Made by a program: the position numbers and the translations under genes. From Carex sylvatica (Eukaryota; Streptophyta; Magnoliopsida; Poales; Cyperaceae), in contig CAXKVR010000374.1 in the NCBI GenBank assembly GCA_964058845.1, positions 1 through 18,681 of the forward strand: a stretch of DNA of 18,681 bases. The letters are read 5' to 3'. Each line of letters opens with the position of its first letter. The first letter of the stretch is position 1. The notes under the pieces were generated by a model, which saw only the letters and a program-made list of their open reading frames with translations, was not told the origin of the DNA and ran no database searches. Positions 8,658 through 17,700 of this stretch are shown here, piece by piece.

Positions 8658-11365
8658 GGGCGAGGACGTGGAGGCATACCTTCGCTATGAGGTCGAGGCC
8701 CTACACCACAGTTGAGGGGAGGCCGTGCAGGAGGACGAGCCAGTGTTCACGCGGTGGAGGCAATAGAGCTACCGAATGCAGGAAACGAGTTGATTCCTGT
8801 TTCTACTCAGACTGATTTGCTAGCAGGTACTATTTCTATTTCGGGGCATCTTGCATATGTGTTGATTGATACGGGTTGTAGCAATTCGATCATATCTAGT
8901 ACGTTAGTGGAGAAGTGTGGGTGGTTAACGGAGTCGAGTGGGAGAGTATTGGATGTTCATACCCCTCTCGGTTCAACTACCCAAATTGCGAGGACGTGTC
9001 GAAACCTGAAAGTGAGAGTAGATGGAAGGGATTTTCTAGCCGAAATGTTGGTCATGGACATTTCTGAGTATGATGCATTGTTGGGTTTGGATTGGTTAAC
9101 TCAACACCTAGCTACGATTGATTGTTTGAGCCGTACCGTTCAATTCGCATTGTCAAGTGGTGCAACATGTGCATTAAAGTGTAGAGGATTAAAAGAGGTG
9201 GTACCGTATATTTCAGCAATAGAGACAAGGCACTTAATTGAGTCGGGGTGTACAGCATATTTAGTGAGGGTTATGAGTACTGCTACTGAAATTCCGGAAA
9301 TATCTAACATTCCGGTTGTTTCGGAATGCGTTGATGTCTTTTCTGATGAGATTTCAGGGTTACCCCCAGAGCGAGAAATTGAGTTCAACATTAATTTGAT
9401 ACCTGGCACAATCCCGATTTTGAAGGCTCCTTATCGGATGGCTCCGGCTGAGCTAAAAGAATTGAAGGTGCAATTAGAAGAAATGTTGGAGAAAGGCTTT
9501 ATTCGACCAAGTACTTCTCCATGGGGCGCGCCAGTGTTGTTTGTAAGGAAGAATGATGGAACTCTGCGGTTGTGCATAGATTACCGGGAGTTGAATAAGG
9601 TGACCGTGAAGAACAAGTACCCATTGCCTAGGATTGATGACCTTTTTGACCAGCTACAAGGATCGTCGGTCTATTCCAAGATCGATTTAAGAACGGGTTA
9701 CTACCAGTTGCGTATATGTCCAAGTGACGTGGAGAAGACGGCTTTCCGTACTAGGTACGGGCACTATGAATACCTAATCATGCCATTCGGATTGACAAAT
9801 GCACCGGCAGCTTTTATGGATCTCATGCAGCGTGTGTTTAGAGATTTATTGGATTCCAGTGTGGTGGTCTTCATCGACGATATACTGATCTATTCGCGTT
9901 CATATGAGGAGCATGCGGCACATCTTAAAGTGGTGTTACAAAGACTACGAGATCATCGGTTTTATGTCAAACTTTCGAAGTGCGAATTCTGGATGGACAA
10001 GGTGGCATTTTTGGGCCATATAGTTTCGGGTGAAGGCTTGGCGGTAGATCCTGAGAAGATTCGAGCGATAACTGAATGGAAGAGACCAACAACTGTTACA
10101 AAGATCCGTAGCTTTCTCGGCTTAGCTGGGTACTATCGAAGGTTTGTAGCTGGATTCTCACAATTAGCCCGCCCTCTTACGGAGTTGCTACATAAAGGTG
10201 TTAAGTTCGATTGGGGTGAAGCACAAGAAAGAAGTTTTGAGGAGTTAAAGAGTCGGCTAGTGTCAGCCCCGATTCTTACAATGCCAATAACTGGAAAGGA
10301 CTACACGGTGTTTACATATGCATCCCGTACGGGTTTGGGTTGCATTTTGATGCAAGGTGAGCAAGTTATTGCCTACGCTTCTCGATAATTACGGCCACAT
10401 GAACAGAACTATCCGACTCATGACTTGGAGCTAGCAGCGGTGATCTTCGCGCTCAAAATTTGGCGGCATTACTTGTATGGTGTGAAGTGCCAGATTTTCA
10501 CGGATCATAAGAGCTTAAAGTATATCTTGATCATAAGAGCTTAAAGTATATCTTTACTCAGAAGGAACTGAACTTGAGACAACGAAGGTGGCTGGAGTTA
10601 ATGAAGGATTACGATCTCGATATTCAGTATCATGCGGGCAAGGCTAATGCGGTAGCAGATGCGTTGAGTAGAAAGAATCAGGTTAACCTGGCAAGCGTGA
10701 TTTCAAGTGAAGTGTAGTTGATTGAAGAAATGAGAAGGATGAATTTACATGTTGGAGTATCGCACGAATTGGCAAAGTCAGTTGCAACTCGCTTACTCGA
10801 GGAAGAAGCGGGTATGAGTAAATCGGCCGGTATGTCCATTATTTCTGCTGCTATTAAGGTGAGACCGGAGTTACATGACCGTATACGGGTAGCGCAGCAC
10901 GAAGATCAGAAATGTCAGAAATTTCGAGAACATGTAGAATCGGACCGAGACACTCCATTTAGACTTGATGACGAGGGTATCTTGCGGTTTGGCAACCGCA
11001 TATGCATTCCTGAAGATTCAGACTTGAAGACCCTAGTTCTATCCGAAGCACATGATTCGGGATACACGATCCATCCCGGCGAAGTTAAAATGTATCAAAC
11101 TCTGAAGCGGTATTTCTGGTGGCCGAACATGAAAAGGGATGTGACAAAGTACGTTGAGAAATGTCAAGTCTGTCAGCAAGTGAAGGCTGATCGACGAAAG
11201 GCAGCTGGGTTACTTCAACCGCTGAATAAGAAGAGAGGTAAGTTTGAAGTTATTGCAATGGATTTCGTATCTGGTTTTCCGAGGACAGTGGGCCGACACG
11301 ATACCATATGGGTTATTGTGGATACATTGACGAAGGTGGCACATTTTATTCCACTCGGACCTGAT
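8658..11365 (+). pseudogene. Gypsy Pol pseudogene: protease, RT, RNase H, integrase (broken)
   Basis: Pol continues in the gag frame. Residues below count from 8712. The aspartic protease has DTG at 53-55 (8868-8876). Reverse transcriptase spans about 240-440: [37 protein letters not shown] and the catalytic box FIDD at 387-390. RNase H begins at about 530, but its first catalytic Asp is Tyr (FTYASRTG, Y536). The later RNase H motifs [13 protein letters not shown] and VADALSRK survive. Integrase has the HHCC zinc motif (HDSGYTIHPG to CQVCQQVK, about 11050-11180) and the start of the core (MDFVSGFP, DTLTKVAHFIP). Breaks: TGA 8688, TAA 10386, a 26-bp duplication at 10503-10554 that shifts frame, TAG 10715, and loss of everything beyond about 11365, including the rest of the integrase active site. 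The product cannot be functional. Confidence 0.92.
10503..10554 (+). repeat. Perfect 26-bp tandem duplication inside RNase H
   Basis: The unit at 10503-10528 (starting GATCATAAGAGC) is repeated without change at 10529-10554. It duplicates codons of the TDHKSLKY motif. Because 26 is not a multiple of three, it throws the frame. The frame offset between the two halves of pol equals exactly this insertion. Confidence 0.97.
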
Positions 11366-11370
11366 ACATC

Positions 11371-12290
11371 GGTTTTGCAAGCTCTCAACATGATCCCTCG
11401 CTGTTTTTCTCACACTCACACAGTATTTCTACCTTCATTCTTGTCTACGTGGACGACATAATCATCATTGAGAGTAATTCTAAGTTCTTGGCTGCTTGCA
11501 TTGCTCACATTTCTAATGAATTCAGACTCAAAGACTTTGGCAACTTATACTACTTCTTGGGCAAAAAAGTCAAACGTTTATCTCAAGGCATGCACATTTC
11601 ACAAACTAAATACTTGTCTGACCTCATTCACATAACAAATATGCAGCATTCTAAGCCTTATAACACTTCCATGTCAACAGCCTCTACACTTTCTATTCAT
11701 GACAAACCCTCATTTGATGATGCACATCTTTACCGAAACGTCGTCGGCACTCTCCAATATGCCACGCTTACCCGGCCGGATATCTCATTTGCCGTGAACA
11801 AAGTTTCTCAATTTATGCACAATTCTGCCTCGTCCCATGGGCCGCAGTTAAACGGATCATTCGTTACTTACTCGGGACTTTACACCATGGTTTATTTATT
11901 TCCTCTATCACTTCTCTCACCCTCCACACATATAACCTTGTTTCTTGGATCACAAAAAAACAAGCTACCGTCTCACGCTCAAGTACCGAAGCGAAATACC
12001 AGAGCCTTGTAATCACTTGTGCCGACTTACTTTGGATTCATTACCTTCTTCATGAACTTCACATCCCTCTTGAGCATACACCTACCCTATGGTGCGACAA
12101 CATCGGCGCTACATTCCTAGCTTCTAACTCCATTTTTGACGCTAGAACGAAGCATGCAGAGATTGACTATCATTTCATCCGTGAAATAATTGCCAACAAA
12201 GAGCTAGTTGTTCGGTTTGTTTGCTCTACTGACTAGCTTGCTGACCTTCTAACCAAGCCATTGCCTGCACCTCACTCATTCACAAGCTGA
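11371..12290 (+). pseudogene. Copia Pol 3' pseudogene: RT tail and RNase H
   Basis: The first part reads DPSLFF, then LVYVDDIII (the copia RT catalytic box YVDD at about 11446-11457), LKDFGNLYYFLG, GTLQYATLTRPDISFAVN and VSQFMHN. At about 11838 one base is missing and the frame moves; it continues WAAVKRIIRYLLGT, then VSWITKKQATVSRSSTEAKY, LWCDNIGA, FDARTKHAEIDYHFIRE and ADLLTKPLP, ending with TGA at 12288. Between HTY and NLVSW (about 11931-11937) a stretch of RNase H normally present in the family, carrying the first catalytic Asp (the usual DADWAG region), is missing without a frame change. An in-frame TAG lies at 12234. Lineage is probably close to Arabidopsis RE1-like copia elements; this is from family knowledge, not a search. 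Confidence 0.9.
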
Positions 12291-12313
12291 CAGTGAGGCC
12301 CTCACTTCCACTC

Positions 12314-12322
12314 GAGGGGGGG
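12314..12322 (+). promoter_or_regulatory. Copia polypurine tract
   Basis: GAGGGGGGG lies just before the LTR and shortly after the RNase H stop. This is the usual place and composition for the plus-strand primer of a plant copia element. Confidence 0.75.
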
Positions 12323-12543
12323 CTAATAGGAGATAGTCAAGACAGTCAACAAGACAATCAAGAAAGTCAAGCATAGTTAGTTACAACTGATTACTGTTAG
12401 AGATAATAGGTAGTTAGCATTTGCTGTTAAGCTTCTGTAACAGATTGAATAGACTTGAATTCTATATATAGATGAAGAGACACTCTGTACACATTAATTC
12501 AAAATCAATAAAAGATTTACACTTTCTCAATTCTTTAGTTCCA
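12323..12543 (+). repeat. Copia 3' LTR, about 220 bp
   Basis: The LTR follows the polypurine tract. It contains a TATA box (CTATATATA, 12462-12470), then ACTCTGTACAC and an AATAAA poly-A signal at 12507-12512, the normal layout of short plant copia LTRs. The right end is taken at a CA near 12543. The left end should read TG but here is CTAATAGG, so either it has mutated or my boundary is off by a few bases. No paired 5' LTR is present. Confidence 0.65.
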
Positions 12544-12860
12544 ATTATAGTTGTAAATATAATCGAAATCCTAATCTAATTATTTTTTGTGTAAAAATCT
12601 TGGAATTTGCTCCAAGATTGGTTTATCTCCATTCTTATATTAAGCATGTAGATGTCCTGATTCGCTAACGACTTTAATTAAAAGATGAAATTTCATATTG
12701 AATATTAGTTCTCAAATCAAATATTATGATCTTATGCATCTATTTGATGTTTGTTTACGTGTATAAGTCTGAATTTTTTTTGACACGTATTCACCACACA
12801 TACTATTCACATGCAAATTGTATCATATTTTATGATTGGTCATGATTTTTTTTATTTTTT

Positions 12861-13650
12861 ACATGTCATTTAAGAAATTTTGAATTGATTGATAATTGAT
12901 TGGTCATTTCTTCATTTCTTTCTATTCTTTCAATATTATTTAAAGAATATTATTTGTTATTTAATATGTCAGTTTGTATAGTTCTTTTTTATAAAAATAT
13001 GTAAAAAAGATAAACAAATATATATGTCATTTAATACTCTATTTTGTGACAATTCGTTTGAGATCCCACTATCTATCTTTCCTCTTAATTAGCATATTGT
13101 TAACACTATTTTTCTCCTTACAATTATTCACTATTTCGAATATATAATCCAAACAACATTTTAACTAATCCAAATAACATTATTTTCACACTAAAATTAA
13201 AATTAATGATATCCTTTCTTTCCTCTAAAATTTTGTTATCTTTCTATTTCTTCATGGTTATTTCCATAAATTTGATACAACACTAAAATAGTAAGTATCC
13301 AATTACAAATATAATTAAACCTAAATTATCCGAAACACAAATTTTAATAGGATGCGATTTGAAGCTGCATAATATACACCCAAATCATTTAATCAATAAT
13401 CGTTTGAATTTATTGAATCTGAAACAAGACCCAAATTAGGACGACCAAGTCAACAATGGTTTAAATTTAAAATCTCACATAATATATAATTAGTATTGTG
13501 TATGTGAGTTACAACATATACATGTTATAATTTTTTTTTTTTATACAATAACATATTTTTATAAAAGTATATACACTAAATGACAAATAATATTTTTTAA
13601 ATGATATATTAAATGACATTCACATATAAACATTCTTTAAATGACATATT
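12861..13650. repeat. Imperfect inverted repeat, possible MITE or foldback element
   Basis: The left arm (about 12861-13002) and right arm (about 13551-13648) are inverted relative to one another. The segment at 12938-12963 matches the reverse complement of 13577-13602 at 24 of 26 positions. 12987-13002 matches 13551-13566 at 16 of 16. An outer ATGTCATTTAA near 12863 faces its complement near 13638. The order of matches is kept in both arms, with small length differences. AT-richness raises the chance of spurious matches. Exact ends and a target duplication were not found. Confidence 0.45.
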
Positions 13651-14114
13651 AACACCAATTTTATTATTTTGAGATTGTGTTAGCGGAAATACGAAAAAAA
13701 AACATTTGTTTGTCTTTCTTCACATTTTCAAATAGTCATTATTTCAACATTTACAAGGATTAAATAATATAAACTAATCTAGCTATTATGAATAACAAAA
13801 ATATTATTTGGATAAACATTGTTATTATGAATAGAGATTATTTCTCAAATAGTATTTATTCTTGACACATCAGTACATACCTCCATGAGATGTTAAATAA
13901 ATTTGAAATAGAGCATTTTATTTGATTTTTTTTTCAAAAGATAAGAGTATTAAAATATTCTAGAATATTTTTTACCAATTGTGTTACCGCTTCATTTTCA
14001 AAGTTATTCTAATAACTACCGGTGCAATTATAACATTATGTTTTGACGCAACTACAATTCTTGTGGTTTAATCACTAAAAGTGACTCCATATTTAATCAA
14101 AAACATTTATTACG

Positions 14115-14592
14115 CATGCAATTTGTAATAGAAATCAATGTACCCGTACGAAATTGTGTTAGCAATTATTTGCGCAAATATTAGATAATATTTGAGGTAT
14201 AACAGTTCACTTGGTGGTTTAGTCATCTGAAATAGCTCAAAAATTAATAAACAAATTTGTAAATGCATGCAATATGTAAAAATCCTATAAAAATCCAATA
14301 CTACACCTACTATGGACTAAAATTTTATATATTCTTTGGAAATTACTCTAATAATAATTTGTAATTGTTTTAAATATTATTTGAAGCATGTCAGATTGAT
14401 GTTATCACTATAAAGTATAAACATATCCATAATGAACAAAAATATCTAATATGTATATGATTTATTATAAGTATAATTTTATACATTTTTTATGTTTAAA
14501 ATAATATTTCGAAATGATATTCATAATTAATTATGTTAAGTATTAGATAATTAGATAATATTTGATTTGAGGTATAACGGTTACTTTTGATA
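14115..14592 (+). repeat. Interspersed direct repeats upstream of the KH gene
   Basis: TTAGATAATATTTG followed by GAGGTATAAC, then GGTT or AGTT, occurs at 14181-14217 and again at 14551-14592; the second copy has a short ATTT insertion. GCATGCAATTTGTAA near 14115 recurs as GCATGCAATATGTAA near 14265. They may be a local duplication or remnants of a small transposon. Confidence 0.55.
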
Positions 14593-14599
14593 GCTTAAA

Positions 14600-14789
14600 C
14601 AATGGTTGTGCCTGTAAACGTGGATACTTGAACAGTGCTTTCCAATAAGGTAAAAGTACGGGGGTTAATATGTAAAGACCGGAATCAATAAAACACATCT
14701 CACCGCCTCCGCCACCTGTTCCTTTGTAAGCCTTTCTACTTTCTATCCTCTCGCCGATTTTAGCCCAAAACCTAACCCTAATACCAAAA
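14600..14789 (+). promoter_or_regulatory. Proximal promoter and 5' UTR of the KH gene
   Basis: Composition changes sharply from AT-rich to CT-rich here (for example CCGCCTCCGCCACC near 14703), as is common around plant transcription starts. A telo-box-like AACCCTAA lies at 14774-14781, nine bases before the ATG. This motif is frequent in leaders and promoters of plant genes for translation and RNA handling. No clear TATA box was found, and the start of transcription is unknown. Confidence 0.45.
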
Positions 14790-17700
14790 ATGGCGGAGGA
14801 GCTTGGGTATTCGTCCCGATCGGATTTCAAGAGGAAATATGATGACTCGGACACGCCTCCGCCGCGCCGACAGTCTGGATTCTCTTCCGCTCCCACGCAG
14901 GATAAAGCGCCGTCACAGTCGTACAATAACGTGCCTCCGCCGATGGATGAAATAGAGGCAGCCAAGCAGCGCGCTCAGGCGATCGCAGCCAAGCTGTTCA
15001 GCGATGCTGAGGCGAAGCGGCCCAAGACCGACAACGGATCTGATTTAGGTAATGGTACGGGAGTTTCTCCTGCTTTTTTTTCTCACCAGTTACTGACAAA
15101 TTTGTGTTAATTCTTATAATACGAAGAGGGAATTAGTTGATTGGGATGAAGAGTTGTCTGGATGAAAAACAGTTTGCTCCTCTATTGCTAGCGTGCTGGG
15201 CGTGTTGGTTTTTCTTTATCAGACTGTTGTTGATTCACCATATTTGTCAAAACTTACATGGCCATTATGTTCTCTCGTTTGGTCCTTTTTGTTGTTGTTA
15301 GTTGTTACTGTTTTGAAATGTACTGTGGATGAAAAACATGAGGTTTAATCTGCAGCATTGTGACTTAATTGTGGGAGACCGCTGGATTTGGTTTAGTTTT
15401 ATAGGGTCTGGGTTCCTTATCAGCTACAATTACATGATATAAGGATTAAAGATAGCCTGCACTTCATTGATAATATCTATTGGAAAACATGCATTACCTC
15501 TTTGATTGTTTTGCGACTTTCTAACCTTTTCTTTTCTCTTTGTTGCAGCTTACATGAGCAAGTTCACAAGTCAACCCTTACCTCCTCCTCAAGCCAGCAC
15601 CACTTCATTTGCATCATATAATTATCATGGCTCCAGCAAGAAAATTGACATACCAAATGGGCGGGTATGACTCTTCCTCTTCCTCTTTCTCTTTGTCTAT
15701 CTATAAAAGGGTAACTGTGCTGTTACTGGCGGAGATCTATGATGCTTATAATTAACCGTCTGAAAAATGACGCAGCCAGAAGAATTTCAAAATTGAACAT
15801 GTAGCTGTGTTTCCATGCAACATATCTATAATACAGTCTAGTTACTGAGAGCCTTTCAAAATGAATTATTTTGAAGTCACGCCATCCCTCATCAAATTCC
15901 TACCAAAAAGTAGAAGAGACGATGATAATGTAAGAAAAGCCAAGCGTATTTCTAACTAAGTCTGCAACTGATTGGTCAATTATAGGTGGGTGTTATTATT
16001 GGGAAAGGAGGGGATACTATTAAGTACCTGCAGGTGCAATCAGGAGCCAAGATTCAGGTTACCAGGGACATGGATGCGGATCCCAATTCTCCAACCCGGT
16101 CTGTTGAGATTCAGGGCACTCCAGAACAGATTGCTAAGGCTGAGGAGCTCATTGCTGAAGTTCTTGCTCAGGTCAACTTTCTTTTGTTTTTCCCGAAGTT
16201 CATCCCTTTATTTGCTTACAAGTATGATAAAAATTGATGTGTTAATACTATGTTACAGTTTCCATGCCCATTACAAGAACCGGTTGAACAGGATAACTCT
16301 ATGGCCGGTTCCTTAATTACAGGGTTCTTTTGTACCTATATTTGACCCAACTGTTGTACAAATTGGCTTACAACTGAATTTCATTTATAAAATTAGTGCT
16401 CAGATTGCTTTTCTGATCATATAATGGTCAAACTAGAACGTTCCCTTTAATGTCTTTAGTCCATGCAATCTCAGAATTTGTAAGATGTTTTTTAATGTTT
16501 ATGTAGGCTGATGCGGGCGTCTCTGACATAGTATCAAGCCGCCGTGTGGGCGGTCCTGCCCAGACTGGCGGAGAAACATACCAGATAAAAATTGGTAATA
16601 ACAAGGTATATGAATTTATGTGAATTAATTAATTAATTTTAAAATTTATTTTTTCCTCTTAAATTCTATATTACCACATATTGTCAAATGCTTTAAACCT
16701 GAAAATCTCTCCAGGTTGGTCTGGTTATAGGGAAAGGTGGTGAGACTATAAAAAGCATGCAAGCCAAGTCTGGTGCTCGGATCCAGGTTTACATTCTGCT
16801 ATTGTTTTCTTAATGCTGGTTGATGACTGAATGGAATTTGAGCTGTTTTCTTTATTTGTTGTTAGTATGCCATTTATGTCTGTTTATGCAAATTGCTATT
16901 TTTATGTTGGTCTTCAGTATAGGTGCAAATTAAATTGCTGAGATGACCTTGAATTGCTCCATTTATTTATTCTTTGGTTTCTTACAATTTAAGAAATGAA
17001 AATGTTATGACTAGAATAAATCTAATTTTATGGTTTTACCTTTATCAATGCTTGTGTTGACTCACACTAGTGAAATCATATTCTTACTAGTGAAATCATA
17101 TAAGAATATTACTAACAGGCCAGTTCATATCAGTACTTTGAGGTGGTACTATACTGATGGATGAACTTATTCTCGTCGAACTTTGTGCTCTTTGTAGTGA
17201 CCGCACTGGTGCTGTTTTTAGTTTTTTTGGTTAAAGCCTGTTGTTTATACTTGACATAAGAAAAAGGTTGTTCCAAATTTTAACTGTAAAAAGTCAAGGT
17301 GATGTTTTTGGTACTTCTTTGTTATTTTCAATATATATGGATAGCATGTTTTGCTTGTATTATTACTAGGTTATTCCATTACATTTGCCACCTGGAGACA
17401 CTTCAATGGAGAGAACAGTTTATGTAGACGGCACAGAAGAACAGATAGAAGTTGCAAAGCAATTGCTCAATGAAATACTAAGTGAGGTATGCAATAAATT
17501 TTATTCTTTTTTTTTTTTTTTCTGGAAGTTTCTTAGTGCATTGTACTGTGCAATTTTCCTTATTAGTTGCTTGCATTATTTTTCAATTGAAATTGTACAT
17601 TCTTATTCCTTTCTCATCGTAGTAATGGCTCTAGAATCTCTCCTTCTCTCTCTCTGTTTATCTTTGTTCTGGAGGAGTAATAAAAGTTGGTTTAATTTTG

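Larger units (their letters stand above)
5161..11365 (+). mobile_element. Ty3/gypsy LTR retrotransposon, 3' part missing
   Basis: The order LTR, primer site, Gag, protease, reverse transcriptase, RNase H, integrase is diagnostic of Ty3/gypsy; copia elements place integrase before reverse transcriptase. The element begins TGTAAC at 5161, exactly where LINE homology ends. It breaks off inside the integrase core at about 11365, where copia sequence takes over. No 3' LTR, polypurine tract or chromodomain is present. The long LTR, single gag-pol frame and initiator-Met primer site suggest a Tekay/Del-type chromovirus. That lineage call is an inference, because the chromodomain region is lost. Confidence 0.92.
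11365..12543 (+). mobile_element. Ty1/copia retrotransposon 3' fragment
   Basis: The fragment holds the end of a copia reverse transcriptase, its RNase H, a polypurine tract and a short 3' LTR, in that order. Copia similarity starts at about 11371 (GFASSQHDPSLF, read in the frame of 11371) and has no Gag, protease, integrase or N-terminal RT before it. The left edge abuts gypsy integrase directly. The right edge is the LTR end near 12543. Confidence 0.9.
12544..14600. other. AT-rich intergenic region, no gene supported
   Basis: About 2 kb of very AT-rich DNA with many stops in all frames. The only frame of note (minus strand 14110-14298, 62 codons) has no recognisable domain. The region contains an inverted-repeat cluster at 12861-13650, an 8-bp perfect palindrome arm pair (CTCACATA 13474-13481 with 13501-13508), short repeats of the motif ATGTCATTTAA in both orientations, and direct repeats near 14115 and 14181 described separately. 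Confidence 0.6.

Noticed and set aside
8655..8690. Gag-Pol stop read through by programmed suppression
   Set aside because: A second stop follows within a dozen codons, and more stops occur downstream in pol, so mutation is the simpler reading.
11362..11461. Last 30 or so codons of the integrase frame as gypsy protein
   Set aside because: After about 11365 the DNA encodes copia RT in a different frame, so the apparent tail is a read through the wrong frame.
14543..14965. 140-codon minus-strand frame across the KH gene start
   Set aside because: It covers the promoter and exon 1 on the opposite strand. Exon 1 is supported by family-like sequence and a splice site that joins in frame.
16787..17369. 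C/D-box snoRNA in KH gene intron 5
   Set aside because: TGATGA and CTGA strings occur there but overlap or are adjacent, with no proper spacing or terminal stem.
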